From assembly GCF_001273955.1 (NCBI RefSeq), contig NZ_LIGI01000001.1:4529236-4584256 (forward strand): DNA of 55,021 nucleotides, written 5' to 3'. Positions 1 through 10,625 of the stretch are shown here, piece after piece. The notes under the pieces were generated by a model. That model saw nothing but the letters and a program-made list of their open reading frames with translations. It was not told the DNA's origin and ran no database searches. This DNA comes from Bacillus sp. FJAT-27245. GTDB lineage: Bacteria > Bacillota > Bacilli > Bacillales > Cytobacillaceae. The translations under genes and the position numbers were made by a program. Within the stretch, counting starts at the first letter, position 1. The number at the start of each line of letters is the position of its first letter.

Positions 1-95
<95 letters not shown>

Positions 96-109
96 AAACA
101 AAATGGTAG

Positions 110-137
110 GCAACCTTTGAAAAGGTTGTCTTTTTTG
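110..137 (+). terminator. rRNA operon terminator
   Basis: CAACCTTT / AAAGGTTG hairpin followed by a run of T, 15 bases after the 5S rRNA end. This is a standard intrinsic terminator. Confidence 0.85.
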
Positions 138-250
138 TATTTAAAACACAAGTGAATGAACTGCCAGCCATCAGAAACCTTTCTTTCTATTTGAGAGACA
201 GCAAAGAACTAAATCGGCAGTGTAAATTAGTTGGTGTATCGCTGCCTCAC

Positions 251-440
251 TTGGACAAAGTGAAGTAGCGAAACCTTCATATGTTGTCTAAAGGCTTACT
301 TTATTTTGACACTGAATTTTTGAGGGATGCGAGGCCAAAGAAGCCCAATGTTTGGACAGTAAAGTGGATTTACAAGGGGCTTGTGTCCGAATCCTCGCTT
401 CATTTTGACACGGAAGTTCCAAAACCGCCAATTCCTGTCC
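251..440. repeat. two degenerate tandem units of about 101 bp
   Basis: Two related units start with TTGGACA at 251 and 352. Each carries an inverted TGTC(T/C)(A/G)AA motif (286, 384) and an ATTTTGACAC motif (303-312, 402-411) at matching offsets. Over the best 37 bases I count about 26 identities. The stretch has no credible gene: the reading frame across it (281-790) has no RBS or recognisable product. It looks like decayed repetitive intergenic DNA behind an rRNA operon. The rest of 140-577 shows nothing else I can support. Confidence 0.5.
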
Positions 441-577
441 CAATCCCCGCCTCATTCGAGGAGAAAGGATACAACCTTTCCATCAAAAATCATCATAAAA
501 AAACAGGTAGACATACACCGAATTGGGCGTGTGCACATACATTAAGAACAATAGGCGATACGACAATTCGAAAAATT

Positions 578-606
578 GTATACAAATCCTGTCCGGTGGG
601 CACAAT
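578..606 (+). promoter_or_regulatory. sigma-F (or sigma-G) type promoter of csfB
   Basis: GTATA at 578-582, a 15-base spacer, then GGGCACAAT at 598-606. This fits the forespore consensus GYATA-N15-GGnnAnAnT at every defined position. It lies 22 bases upstream of the csfB start, and csfB is known to be sigma-F dependent in B. subtilis. Confidence 0.75.
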
Positions 607-627
607 GGGGGTATGGAGGTGGGAGAA

Positions 628-831
628 GTGGATTATCAGCCTGTGGCTAATCATTATAAGGAAGCTTGTGTCGTGTGCGAGAAAACAAAAACGCAGGGTA
701 TACATCTTTACACTTCTTTTATTTGCTCGGAGTGTGAAAGGGATATGGTTTCCACTGAAACAAATGACCCCAGGTATAGATATTTTTTAAAACAGCTAAG
801 GAAAGTGGCTGAACCGCATATATTATCATAA
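628..831 (+). CDS. csfB: anti-sigma-G factor Gin (CsfB)
   Basis: This is a 67-aa protein of the Gin family, which binds and holds sigma-G (and other sigma factors) inactive in the early forespore. Two CxxC pairs (residues 14-17 and 33-36) make the expected zinc-binding core, and the conserved segments GIHLYTSFIC and FLKQLRK are visible. The GTG at 628 was chosen over upstream in-frame ATGs because GGAGGTGG at 615-622 sits 5-7 bases before it. The resulting length matches the family (about 64 aa), and the longer frame from 523 would run through the promoter. The gene lies directly downstream of an rRNA operon, as in B. subtilis, and is monocistronic. Confidence 0.9.
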   Translation: MDYQPVANHYKEACVVCEKTKTQGIHLYTSFICSECERDMVSTETNDPRYRYFLKQLRKVAEPHILS

Positions 832-858
832 AAGTCCTTTAAGGGCTTTATTTTTTTC
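829..858 (+). terminator. csfB terminator
   Basis: AAAGTCC / GGGCTTT hairpin (one G-T pair) followed by seven T, overlapping the csfB stop codon. Confidence 0.7.
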
Positions 859-875
859 TTCGTTACCCCTAATCC

Positions 876-906
876 GTTAAGTCTGATAAAATAGATGAGA
901 CTTAAC
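876..906. promoter_or_regulatory. inverted repeat flanking the yaaO -10 region
   Basis: GTTAAGTCT (876-884) and AGACTTAAC (898-906) are perfect 9-base inverted arms 13 bases apart, so their centres are 22 bases apart, about two helical turns. An extended -10-like TGATAAAAT (884-892) lies in the interval. The layout suggests a repressor operator or a leader hairpin for yaaO. No factor can be named. Confidence 0.5.
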
Positions 907-923
907 TTTGCCTGGGAGAAAAT

Positions 924-2351
924 ATGAATCAGCAAAATACACCTTTATTTAATGCATTGATGGCACATGTAAATAAAATGCCGGTATCTTTCCATGTACC
1001 CGGTCATAAATACGGAACGGTCCTTAACGAGATGGCAGGCGCATGCTTTAAGGAGATTATGAAGCTTGATGCAACGGAGCTTTCCGGACTGGATGACCTC
1101 CATTCTCCGGAAGGGGTGATTCGGGAAGCAGAGGAGCTTCTAGCCGAGCTGTACGGTGTGGAAGAAAGTTTTTTTCTTGTGAACGGTTCCACTTGTGGCA
1201 ACCTCGCCATGATTTTATCCGTTTGCGGGGAAGGGGACAAAGTTCTTGTACAGCGGAATTGCCATAAATCGATAGTAAATGCTTTGCGCCTTGCAAAAGC
1301 CGACCCTATATTCATAGAGCCGGTTTTTAACGGTGAATGGAAGGTTGCTGGCGGGCTGGATACAGAAGCGGTCGAACAGGCAATGGTGCGCTTTCCCGAA
1401 ATAAAAGGAATTGTTCTTACATACCCGAACTATTATGGAATTGCAGACCCGATAGCAGAAATAATTGAGGCCGCCCACCAAAACGGGATTCCGGTCCTTG
1501 TTGATGAAGCACATGGTGCCCACTTTATTGCCGGGGACAGCTTCCCCACATCAGCAGTTGCCCTTGGAGCCGATATTGTTGTCCAGTCTGCCCATAAGAC
1601 GCTTCCAGCAATGACAATGGGGTCATTCCTCCATTTTAATAGTAGGCTGGCCAATCTCGGCCGGTTAAAAGATTACCTGCAAATGCTTCAGTCAAGCAGT
1701 CCATCTTATCCACTTATGGCTTCATTGGATTTGGCCAGAATGTACCTAGGAACTTTTAAAAAGAGGGACTTGTCCAGCCTGATGGAGGAAGTCAGCCGGT
1801 TCAGGGAGGAACTTGCTGATATTCCGCAAATACGGATCCTAAAAGCTGGAGAAAAAACCGACCCTCTAAAAGTGGCGGTACAAAGTGCCTGCAGCCTTAC
1901 TGGCTATGAAATACAGCAGCTTCTTGAGCATGAAGGCATCTTTACAGAACTGGCTGACCCTTTCAATGTTTTGCTTGTGCTACCTCTTTTAAAAGAGGAC
2001 ATGCCCTACCCGTTCGTTCCTGCAGCCAAAAAGATAAAAGATATACTTCGTGATTACGCTCCTTTCAAACAAGAGCCTGATGTATTCTCAAGGGGAGGGG
2101 GTCTTTCCCGTCTGGCTCTTTCCTATCACGAAATGGAGGGGCTCACAGGCGAACTTGTAAAGCTTGAAAACGCTCCGGGTTCGGTTGCGGCTGAGACAAT
2201 TATCCCCTATCCACCTGGGATTCCGCTTATACTGAAAGGGGAGCGGGTTAGCGAATTGATGGCACGGAAGCTTGCGCAATTAATAAAATCAGGTTCCCGC
2301 TTTCACGGCGGAGAGCGGCTTGAAGACGGAGAAATACTCATCTATAGATAA
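924..2351 (+). CDS. yaaO: PLP-dependent Orn/Lys/Arg decarboxylase family protein YaaO
   Basis: 475 aa, aspartate-aminotransferase-fold decarboxylase of the SpeA/YaaO group. The N-terminal HVPGHKYG signature and DDLHSPEG are family hallmarks. The cofactor lysine is Lys225 in SAHKT, preceded by the DEAHGAH aspartate that contacts the pyridine nitrogen. Members decarboxylate basic amino acids to polyamine precursors, but the substrate of YaaO itself is not established. The start is supported by GGGAGAA about six bases upstream. The gene ends 22 bases before tmk, and the two are probably co-transcribed. In B. subtilis xpaC and yaaN precede it; here it follows csfB directly. Confidence 0.92.
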   Translation: MNQQNTPLFNALMAHVNKMPVSFHVPGHKYGTVLNEMAGACFKEIMKLDATELSGLDDLHSPEGVIREAEELLAELYGVEESFFLVNGSTCGNLAMILSVCGEGDKVLVQRNCHKSIVNALRLAKADPIFIEPVFNGEWKVAGGLDTEAVEQAMVRFPEIKGIVLTYPNYYGIADPIAEIIEAAHQNGIPVLVDEAHGAHFIAGDSFPTSAVALGADIVVQSAHKTLPAMTMGSFLHFNSRLANLGRLKDYLQMLQSSSPSYPLMASLDLARMYLGTFKKRDLSSLMEEVSRFREELADIPQIRILKAGEKTDPLKVAVQSACSLTGYEIQQLLEHEGIFTELADPFNVLLVLPLLKEDMPYPFVPAAKKIKDILRDYAPFKQEPDVFSRGGGLSRLALSYHEMEGLTGELVKLENAPGSVAAETIIPYPPGIPLILKGERVSELMARKLAQLIKSGSRFHGGERLEDGEILIYR

Positions 2352-2373
2352 GCTCGAAATTTTGGAGGTCATG

Positions 2374-3009
2374 ATGAAAACTGGATTATTTATTACGACT
2401 GAAGGCCCTGATGGGGCGGGAAAAACAACGGTTCTGGGCCTTTTAAGTGAACATTTGCAAAACAACGGAATTAAAATCCTTACTACAAGGGAACCTGGCG
2501 GAATCGACATCGCGGAGCAAATCAGAAGGGTTATATTGGAACCTGACAATACTGCGATGGACCCTCGTACGGAAGCGCTGCTGTATGCCGCAGCAAGAAG
2601 GCAGCATCTGGTTGAGAAAGTGAAGCCGGCCCTCGAGGATGGCGCCGTTGTCCTATGTGACCGTTTTGTCGACAGCTCCCTTGCCTATCAGGGATATGCG
2701 CGGGGTTTAGGGATCGATGAGGTCTATAAGATTAATGAGTTCGCCATTGAAACAATGATGCCTGATTTGACCATCTATTTTGATATTACCCCGGAAGAAG
2801 GATTGGCCCGGATTCAAAAGCACAAGGGACGTGAAGTAAACCGGCTCGATCTGGAAGAGCTTGAGTTCCACCGAAAGGTAAGGGAAGGCTACCATCTTCT
2901 TTTGAACCGTTTTCCGGACAGGATTGCAGTGATTGATGCCTCCTTGCCGATGGAAGAAGTTTTTACGGCCGCTTTGGAAAAAATAAAGGAAATCCTCCCT
3001 TTAAAATAG
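2374..3009 (+). CDS. tmk: thymidylate kinase
   Basis: 211 aa. It phosphorylates dTMP to dTDP with ATP, an essential step of dTTP synthesis. The P-loop GPDGAGKT spans residues 11-18, [12 protein letters not shown] supplies the DR(Y/F) nucleotide-binding motif, and REPGG is the conserved substrate loop. Two adjacent ATGs (2371, 2374) follow GGAGG at 2364-2368. The second has the better spacing and gives the family-typical N-terminus, whereas a longer frame from 2320 would overlap yaaO. The neighbours darA and holB match the conserved tmk cluster. Confidence 0.96.
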   Translation: MKTGLFITTEGPDGAGKTTVLGLLSEHLQNNGIKILTTREPGGIDIAEQIRRVILEPDNTAMDPRTEALLYAAARRQHLVEKVKPALEDGAVVLCDRFVDSSLAYQGYARGLGIDEVYKINEFAIETMMPDLTIYFDITPEEGLARIQKHKGREVNRLDLEELEFHRKVREGYHLLLNRFPDRIAVIDASLPMEEVFTAALEKIKEILPLK

Positions 3010-3025
3010 GGGGGATTTTTTCTTT
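2991..3025 (+). terminator. tmk terminator
   Basis: AATCCTCCC / GGGGGGATT hairpin followed by TTTTTTCTTT, overlapping the last codons and stop of tmk. Confidence 0.75.
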
Positions 3026-3058
3026 AAGATAATTTCCACCCCCTTCATTCATGTGGGG

Positions 3059-3079
3059 AGCAGGAAATCCTGCTATAAT
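3059..3079 (+). promoter_or_regulatory. extended -10 promoter of darA with overlapping inverted repeat
   Basis: TGCTATAAT (3071-3079) is a perfect extended -10 element. The inverted repeat AGCAGGA-AA-TCCTGCT (3059-3074) runs into it, which is an operator-like position. No good -35 is visible. Confidence 0.55.
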
Positions 3080-3096
3080 GGAAGAAGAAAGTATAG

Positions 3097-3459
<363 letters not shown>

Positions 3460-3473
3460 CTACCCGCATTTTT

Positions 3474-3512
3474 GGAAGGCCCTTTTTTGAAAAAAAGGCG
3501 CCTTCCCCCTTT
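3474..3512 (+). terminator. long hairpin after darA
   Basis: A 15-pair stem (GGAAGGC plus CCTTTTTT on the left, with one bulged C on the right) forms a 33-base hairpin 15 bases after the darA stop. The following tract is CCCTTTCT instead of a clean T run, so termination may be partial. TATAGT at 3514-3519 could be the -10 of a holB promoter, without a convincing -35. Confidence 0.55.
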
Positions 3513-3526
3513 CTATAGTGTGAAAC

Positions 3527-3557
3527 TACCTTCAGCGGCGATTTCCGCTGATAGGTA
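3527..3557 (+). other. stem-loop in the holB leader
   Basis: TACCT and AGCGG pair with CCGCT and AGGTA around a CGATTT loop, with a small internal bulge. The structure ends about 17 bases before the holB ribosome-binding site, in the place where yaaR would lie in B. subtilis. Its function is unknown. Confidence 0.45.
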
Positions 3558-3585
3558 AAAATGAATCATAAGCAGGTGAGCTGGA

Positions 3586-4593
3586 TTGGCAATGACTTGG
3601 GAGGGGCTTGAAGAAATTCAGCCGGCGGCATTAAAAATGATACAAAACAGCATACAGAAGAACCGGGTCGCCCATGCCTATTTGTTTGAAGGAATGCGGG
3701 GGACCGGGAAAAAGGATGCGGCCAAGCAATTGTCAAAAGCGCTTTTTTGCGTCAATCCAGTCAATGGCTTCAAACCGTGCGAAAGTTGCCTGAACTGCAA
3801 GCGTATTGGCAGCGGCAACCATCCTGATGTCCACTGGGTCGAACCGGATGGCCTTTCAATTAAAAAACAGCAAATCAAGGAGCTTCAAGAGGAGTTTTCA
3901 AAAAAAGGAATGGAATCTTCGAGGAAAGTCTATGTTATTGTTGATGCCGAAAAAATGTCATCCGGAGCATCCAATTCACTGCTGAAATTCCTTGAAGAAC
4001 CGGGGGCGGGTACAGTCGCCGTCCTGCTTACGGAGAACCCTCAGCAAATGCTTCCTACCATCCTGTCACGCTGCCAAATCTTATCGTTCAGGCCTCTTCC
4101 CCCTGACCTTTTCATTAAAAAGCTGGTTGAAAACGGGGTTGACCCGGATTCTGCTCCACTGCTTGCCCAATTAACAAATAATGTTCATGAGGCATTGGAA
4201 CTAAATACGCAGGATTGGTTTGCACAAGCCCAAAAAATAGTGGTAAAATTATATGAAGTGCTTAAAAAGAATCCGTTGGAGGCAATGGTCGCCCTCCAGG
4301 GGGAATGGTTCCAGCACTTTAAAGAGAAAGATCAGATTGACCGCGGCCTGGACTTACTACTTCTCGTACTTAAGGACTTATTATATATACAATTGGGAAA
4401 ACAGGAGCAAATTGTTTATAAAAAAGAATCAGGACGGCTTCAGCAATTTGCCCTTCAGACCCGGACACGGAGTTTGCCCGATCAGATGGCTGCGGTTCTT
4501 GACGCGAAGCGGCGGCTTCACGCCAATATGAACCCCCAGCTTCTGATGGAACAGCTCGTGTTAAAATTGCAGGAGGGATCAGCATTTGTATGA
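3586..4593 (+). CDS. holB: DNA polymerase III subunit delta'
   Basis: 335 aa clamp-loader subunit that works with tau and delta to load the beta clamp during replication. The AAA+ fold shows a P-loop-like GMRGTGK (36-42), a zinc module with Cys55, Cys65, Cys68 and Cys71, and a sensor-like ILSRCQ motif. The start is TTG at 3586, with AGGTGAG at 3574-3580 five bases before it. This start gives the MAMTW N-terminus, which aligns with B. subtilis MAISW. The 3' end overlaps ricT by eight bases, pointing to one operon running to rsmI. Confidence 0.93.
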   Translation: MAMTWEGLEEIQPAALKMIQNSIQKNRVAHAYLFEGMRGTGKKDAAKQLSKALFCVNPVNGFKPCESCLNCKRIGSGNHPDVHWVEPDGLSIKKQQIKELQEEFSKKGMESSRKVYVIVDAEKMSSGASNSLLKFLEEPGAGTVAVLLTENPQQMLPTILSRCQILSFRPLPPDLFIKKLVENGVDPDSAPLLAQLTNNVHEALELNTQDWFAQAQKIVVKLYEVLKKNPLEAMVALQGEWFQHFKEKDQIDRGLDLLLLVLKDLLYIQLGKQEQIVYKKESGRLQQFALQTRTRSLPDQMAAVLDAKRRLHANMNPQLLMEQLVLKLQEGSAFV

Positions 4594-5413
4594 TGTAGTC
4601 GGGGTCCGCTTTAAAAAAGCGGGAAAAATATATTACTTCGATCCCGGAGATCTGCCCATAGAAAAGGATGACTATGTCATTGTCGAAACCGTACGCGGAG
4701 TTGAATTCGGCAAGGTTGTCATTGCCCGCAAACAAGTGGACGAGCATGACGTTGTCCTCCCTTTGAAAAAGGTTGTGCGGATTGCAGATCAAAAGGATAG
4801 GCTCATTGTGGAGGAAAACAAGCTGGCTGCAAAGGAAGCGTATGACGTTTGCTGTGAAAAAGTGAATGGGCATCAGCTTGATATGAAGCTTGTTGATGTT
4901 GAATATACATTTGATAGAAACAAGGTCATTTTCTACTTCACCGCTGATGGCAGGGTTGATTTCAGGGAGCTTGTCAAGGACCTTGCGTCCATTTTCAGGA
5001 CAAGGATTGAATTAAGGCAAATCGGGGTCAGGGATGAAGCGAAAATGCTCGGTGGCATAGGCCCTTGTGGAAGGATGCTGTGCTGCTCGACGTTCCTCGG
5101 CGATTTTGATCCAGTTTCAATCAAAATGGCAAAGGACCAAAATCTTTCCCTCAACCCAACCAAAATTTCAGGATTATGCGGCCGCCTCATGTGCTGCCTG
5201 AAATATGAAAACGACGAATATGAAACAGCGAAGGACCTTCTCCCGGATCTCGGCGAAGTGATTACGACTCCGCTTGGAAGAGGAAAGGTTGTTGGATTGA
5301 ATATACTGGAACGCATCCTCCAGGTCGATATAAAGGAACAGGAAAGGGTGCTGGAATTCACCCTCGACGAAATCCTTAAAGAAGGTGCTTTTTCGATACC
5401 ATCCACAGACTGA
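4586..5413 (+). CDS. ricT: RicT (YaaT), PSP1-domain Fe-S protein of the Ric complex
   Basis: 275 aa. RicT works with RicA and RicF to promote RNase Y-dependent mRNA processing and, through it, competence, biofilm formation and sporulation. The PSP1 domain follows a conserved [19 protein letters not shown] start. Six cysteines at 161, 166, 167, 198, 203 and 204, in two CGRxxCC motifs, match those linked to iron-sulfur clusters in the family. The start is TTG with AGGAGGG eight bases upstream. It overlaps holB, and yabA follows after 13 bases. Confidence 0.93.
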   Translation: MYDVVGVRFKKAGKIYYFDPGDLPIEKDDYVIVETVRGVEFGKVVIARKQVDEHDVVLPLKKVVRIADQKDRLIVEENKLAAKEAYDVCCEKVNGHQLDMKLVDVEYTFDRNKVIFYFTADGRVDFRELVKDLASIFRTRIELRQIGVRDEAKMLGGIGPCGRMLCCSTFLGDFDPVSIKMAKDQNLSLNPTKISGLCGRLMCCLKYENDEYETAKDLLPDLGEVITTPLGRGKVVGLNILERILQVDIKEQERVLEFTLDEILKEGAFSIPSTD

Positions 5414-5426
5414 TGAGGTGGAATAC

Positions 5427-5789
5427 GTGGATAAGAAGGAAATTTTTGAATCGGTTGGCTCGATGGAAACCCAAATCGGGAATCTTTACCAACAGCTTGG
5501 CGAATTAAAACAGCATCTGGCAGAAATACTGGAAGAGAACCACTCGCTGAAGCTTGAAAACGAGTTCCTGCGCCGGCGCCTTGAAAAAACGCCGGAACAG
5601 GTGGAAGGACAGGGCAAAAAAGGGAAAAAGGCTGGCGCATCCGAAGCCAGGACCGTGGACATTGGTGAAGGCTATGACAATTTGGCGCGCCTTTACCAGG
5701 AAGGCTTCCATATTTGCAATTTGCATTTCGGCAGCTTGCGGAAAGAAGGAGATTGCCTGTTTTGCCTGTCATTTTTGAATAAAAAATAA
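5427..5789 (+). CDS. yabA: DNA replication initiation control protein YabA
   Basis: 120 aa negative regulator of replication initiation that bridges DnaA and the DnaN clamp. The N-terminal leucine-rich coiled coil (about residues 5-55) mediates tetramerisation. A lysine- and glutamate-rich linker follows, then a zinc tip with His95, Cys97, Cys110 and Cys113 in the highly conserved [18 protein letters not shown] region. GTG at 5427 is preferred because GAGGTGG lies five bases before it and the length equals that of B. subtilis (119 aa). The longer frame from 5385 would overlap ricT. Confidence 0.94.
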   Translation: MDKKEIFESVGSMETQIGNLYQQLGELKQHLAEILEENHSLKLENEFLRRRLEKTPEQVEGQGKKGKKAGASEARTVDIGEGYDNLARLYQEGFHICNLHFGSLRKEGDCLFCLSFLNKK

Positions 5790-5818
5790 AGCCTTCCTTT
5801 CAACGGGAAGGCCTTTTT
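5788..5818 (+). terminator. terminator-like hairpin after yabA
   Basis: GCCTTCC / GGAAGGC stem followed by five T. trmN6 starts 20 bases further on without an obvious promoter, so read-through is likely. Confidence 0.7.
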
Positions 5819-5838
5819 GTGGATATAGGAGGTACTCA

Positions 5839-6582
5839 ATGGCCGATTTAAAAGATGATGAGCGGCTGGATTATTTGCTGGCTGAAAATTTGCGGATCAT
5901 ACAGAGCCCGACAGTATTTTCCTTTTCGCTCGATGCGGTCCTGCTGTCACGGTTCGTCTATGTTCCGATACAAAAAGGGAACCTGATTGATTTATGCAGC
6001 GGCAACGGTGTCATTCCGCTTTTCCTAAGCAAAAGGACGAAGGGGCGGATTACGGGCGTGGAGATCCAGGAACGGCTCTATGACATGGCAGTCAGGAGCA
6101 TCGCCTACAATGGCCTTGATAGCCGCCTGAAGATGATTCACGGCGATTTGAAGGACACGCCCGCTCAGCTTGGCTATGGCAAGTTTGATGTCGTAACATG
6201 CAATCCTCCATACTTCAAAACGCCGCCAACCTCGGAAATTAATGATAATGAACACTTTGCAATCGCGAGGCATGAGATTATGTGCACCCTTGAGGATACG
6301 ATTCGTGTCTCAGCCGCACTTGCCAGGGCAGGTGGGAAGGTCGCTTTTGTGCATCGGCCCGAACGTCTGAATGATATGATAGAGCTAATGCGCAAGTACC
6401 GGCTTGAGCCGAAGAGGATGAAATTCGTTTACCCAAAGGAGGGCAAGGAGGCGAATACCTTGCTTGTTGAAGCAACCAAGAATGGCCAGCCAGGCCTGAA
6501 AATTTTGCCGCCTCTTATTGTTTATGATGGGAATAATGAATATACGCCGGAAGTAAGGGAGATTTTATATGGCGCCGACTGA
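5839..6582 (+). CDS. yabB: tRNA1(Val) adenine-37 N6-methyltransferase family protein
   Basis: 247 aa SAM-dependent methyltransferase of the TrmN6 type, which modifies adenine 37 of a valine tRNA. The SAM-binding motif [10 protein letters not shown] is at 51-60 and the amino-methylase catalytic motif NPPY at 122-125. AGGAGGT precedes the ATG. It overlaps yazA by 14 bases and belongs to the conserved trmN6-yazA-rsmI trio. The exact tRNA target is inferred from the family. Confidence 0.9.
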   Translation: MADLKDDERLDYLLAENLRIIQSPTVFSFSLDAVLLSRFVYVPIQKGNLIDLCSGNGVIPLFLSKRTKGRITGVEIQERLYDMAVRSIAYNGLDSRLKMIHGDLKDTPAQLGYGKFDVVTCNPPYFKTPPTSEINDNEHFAIARHEIMCTLEDTIRVSAALARAGGKVAFVHRPERLNDMIELMRKYRLEPKRMKFVYPKEGKEANTLLVEATKNGQPGLKILPPLIVYDGNNEYTPEVREILYGAD

Positions 6583-6856
6583 CCATTACTTCTATGTATT
6601 ATCGTGCCGCGATGGCAGTTATTATGGAGGTTATACGAACGATCTTGAACGGAGGGTCAGGCTCCATAATGAAGGAAAAGGAGCCAAATATACAAGGGGC
6701 CGCAGTCCTGTGGAACTTGTCTTCGCGCAGGCCTTTCAAACAAAAACGGAGGCAATGCAGGCAGAATACCGCTTTAAACAGCTGTCCCGGGTAAAAAAGG
6801 AAGAGTTTTTGGCAAGGGAAGGAGGCCGCGCGTATGCAGCAGCAAAAGAGCTTTGA
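6569..6856 (+). CDS. yazA: GIY-YIG domain protein YazA
   Basis: 95 aa, a stand-alone GIY-YIG domain of the UPF0213 type. YFYVL (7-11) and YYGGYTNDL (18-26) form the diagnostic first strands, followed by the conserved R and the EYRFK segment. The fold is that of structure-specific nucleases, but no substrate is established for YazA. It overlaps yabB upstream by 14 bases and rsmI downstream by 23 bases, so translation is probably coupled. Confidence 0.88.
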   Translation: MAPTDHYFYVLSCRDGSYYGGYTNDLERRVRLHNEGKGAKYTRGRSPVELVFAQAFQTKTEAMQAEYRFKQLSRVKKEEFLAREGGRAYAAAKEL

Positions 6857-7706
6857 AAACGAAAATTATAAAGGGATCCTTTACCTTGTCCCAACTCCAA
6901 TCGGCAATTTGGAGGATATGAGCTTTCGGGCAATCCGGATTCTTAAGGAAGCGGCACTTATCGCGGCCGAGGATACACGTAATACGAAAAAGTTGTGCAA
7001 TTATTTTGAAATAGCAACTCCTGTGGTAAGTTACCATGAGCACAACAAAGAGTCGAGCGGGGAAAAATTGCTGGAAAAACTGAGGAATGGCGAGAAAATC
7101 GCATTGGTCAGCGATGCGGGCATGCCTGCTATTTCCGATCCTGGATACGATATTATTGTTATGGCGATAAAGGAAAATATTGCGGTAGTTCCACTGCCGG
7201 GAGCAAATGCCGCGCTGACTTCACTGATTGCGTCCGGCCTTTCGCCGCAGCCGTTTTATTTCTATGGTTTCCTGCACAGGCAGCGCAAGGAAAAGAAAAA
7301 TGAGCTCGAACTATTAAAAAAGCAGCCGGCAACCATTGTTCTATATGAATCGCCACATCGCCTAAAGGAAACGCTCAGTCTAATTCTTGAGATTTTAGGG
7401 AACAGGAGAATCGTACTCTGCAGGGAACTTACGAAAAAATTTGAGGAATTTATCCGGGGATCCGTCGAGGAAGCCATTGACTGGTGCAAGAACGGGGAAA
7501 TACGGGGGGAGTTTTGCCTCGTTCTTGAAGGCGCGAAAGACGTGGCCTCGGAAGAATTGCCGTGGTGGGAAGGCATGTCAGTCGAAGAGCATGTCGGCCA
7601 CTATATTGCCACTGAAGGCCTGGCCTCAAAAGACGCAATTAAAAAAGCGGCAAAAGACCGCGGCCTAAGCAAGCGTGATATTTATAGGGAATATCACGTA
7701 GAGTAA
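6834..7706 (+). CDS. rsmI: 16S rRNA (cytidine-1402-2'-O)-methyltransferase
   Basis: 290 aa tetrapyrrole-methylase-fold enzyme that 2'-O-methylates C1402 in the decoding centre of 16S rRNA. The N-terminal [18 protein letters not shown] and [11 protein letters not shown] segments, [12 protein letters not shown] and VPLPGANA are the family signatures. GGAAGGAGG lies upstream inside yazA. The last gene of the run from holB, it ends at a strong bidirectional terminator shared with abrB. Confidence 0.95.
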   Translation: MQQQKSFENENYKGILYLVPTPIGNLEDMSFRAIRILKEAALIAAEDTRNTKKLCNYFEIATPVVSYHEHNKESSGEKLLEKLRNGEKIALVSDAGMPAISDPGYDIIVMAIKENIAVVPLPGANAALTSLIASGLSPQPFYFYGFLHRQRKEKKNELELLKKQPATIVLYESPHRLKETLSLILEILGNRRIVLCRELTKKFEEFIRGSVEEAIDWCKNGEIRGEFCLVLEGAKDVASEELPWWEGMSVEEHVGHYIATEGLASKDAIKKAAKDRGLSKRDIYREYHVE

Positions 7707-7722
7707 AAAAACATTAAAACAT

Positions 7723-7754
7723 AAAAGGCTTCTCCGGCAAAGGAGAAGCCTTTT
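7723..7754. terminator. bidirectional terminator between rsmI and abrB
   Basis: Perfect 13-base stem AAAAGGCTTCTCC / GGAGAAGCCTTTT with a six-base loop. A and T flanks make it work in both directions, for rsmI on plus and abrB on minus. Confidence 0.9.
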
Positions 7755-7759
7755 AAATA

Positions 7760-8038
7760 TTATTTGCTGAATACAGACTCAATTTCTTTTAGTAGCTGTT
7801 CCGCACCTTCACGGCTTAGGATTAGCTTTCCTTCTGCAAGGGCAAGGTTGTCATCGGAAACTTCGCCAGTCACTTGGCAAGTCATGTTTGGCTTGTATTT
7901 TTTCAGGATGATGCGCTCATCATCAACATAAATTTCCAGAGCGTCTTTTTCTGCAATTCCGAGTGTGCGTCGTAATTCGATTGGAATAACCACCCGGCCG
8001 AGTTCGTCAACTTTACGTACAATACCTGTAGATTTCAT
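7760..8038 (-). CDS. abrB: transition-state regulator AbrB
   Basis: 92 aa. AbrB is a tetrameric DNA-binding protein that represses stationary-phase genes during growth. The N-terminal swapped-hairpin beta-barrel domain is nearly invariant (MKSTGIVRKVDELGRVVIP), followed by ALEIYVDDERIILKKY, then the C-terminal multimerisation domain. Met at 8038 is chosen because GAGGAGAAG lies seven bases before it; the six upstream codons of the longer frame contain this RBS. It is the only protein gene on the minus strand. SpoVT and the spoVG promoter, an AbrB target in B. subtilis, are in the same window. Confidence 0.96.
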   Translation of the reverse strand: MKSTGIVRKVDELGRVVIPIELRRTLGIAEKDALEIYVDDERIILKKYKPNMTCQVTGEVSDDNLALAEGKLILSREGAEQLLKEIESVFSK

Positions 8039-8077
8039 ATAAGCTTCTCCTCTCATTTTTAAAAAAAAGATTCTCTA

Positions 8078-8106
8078 ATAATACTTCATTCGCCATTATT
8101 CGACAA
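8078..8106 (-). promoter_or_regulatory. abrB downstream promoter with tandem Spo0A boxes
   Basis: On the minus strand TTGTCG (8101-8106), a 17-base spacer and TATTAT (8078-8083) form a promoter. Overlapping it are a perfect 0A box TGTCGAA (8099-8105) and a second box TGGCGAA (8089-8095) spaced by ten bases. In B. subtilis Spo0A-P represses abrB from two such tandem boxes, so the same control is inferred here. Confidence 0.75.
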
Positions 8107-8122
8107 TTTTTTTAATAGTTTT

Positions 8123-8151
8123 ATAATACCAGCGATTCCCATATTCGTCAA
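8123..8151 (-). promoter_or_regulatory. abrB upstream promoter
   Basis: On the minus strand TTGACG (8146-8151), a 17-base spacer and TATTAT (8123-8128) preceded by TGG, an extended -10. It is stronger by consensus than the downstream promoter. A further 0A-like TGACGAA overlaps its -35 (8144-8150). Confidence 0.75.
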
Positions 8152-8418
8152 TAAATTTATCGCAAAAAAAGTATTAACAAGTTTTGGGTGTAGTGAAAAC
8201 CTTAATGCAGCAATGTTTTCTGAATACTGAAATTCCTTTTGAAAAAACAGGAAAAAAATTCGGGACACTTTACTAGTATAATAAAAAAACAGAAAAACGC
8301 AAATTTCGACAAACATGAGTTTATACTTCAAACAACAATACTATTCGGCGCTTCCATTTTTTTTATAGGGATAGATGTGAAAGTTTTTTGGAAGTGGGCG
8401 GCTGAAAAGCCGATTATA

Positions 8419-8447
8419 TTGCAGAAATCCTTGATTTTCTGTATATT
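8419..8447 (+). promoter_or_regulatory. possible metS promoter
   Basis: TTGCAG, a 17-base spacer and TATATT, about 80 bases before metS. The -35 is poor. A perfect TATAAT at 8277-8282 is an alternative without a matching -35. The rest of the 8152-8530 gap is AT-rich. I looked for a T-box leader (AGGGTGG-type motif, terminator) and saw none. Confidence 0.35.
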
Positions 8448-8500
8448 TTGGTGATAGAAGCTGAAAAGAAAAGGCAATAATGACCTCAACAGCCTTTTGA

Positions 8501-10504
<2,004 letters not shown>

Positions 10505-10537
10505 CAAATAACTTCCCCCCCAGGGGGCGGAATAGTG

Positions 10538-10582
10538 AAGGGAATGCCCGCCGCGCGTCTTGCCGCCGGTGCATTCCCTTTT
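10538..10582 (+). terminator. metS terminator
   Basis: AAGGGAATGC / GCATTCCCTT arms around a GC-rich loop, ending in TTTT. A small C5/G5 hairpin lies just upstream (10513-10529). Confidence 0.75.
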
Positions 10583-10625
10583 CGGTATACTAAAGCAGTC
10601 AGAAGACAAGAAAGGAAGTGGCATC

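Noticed and set aside
281-790. 169-codon plus-strand frame after the 5S rRNA
   Set aside because: It runs through a degenerate tandem repeat and the csfB promoter, overlaps csfB in another frame, has no RBS and no recognisable product.
4933-5772. 279-codon minus-strand frame opposite ricT and yabA
   Set aside because: Covers two well-conserved plus-strand genes; no promoter or RBS.
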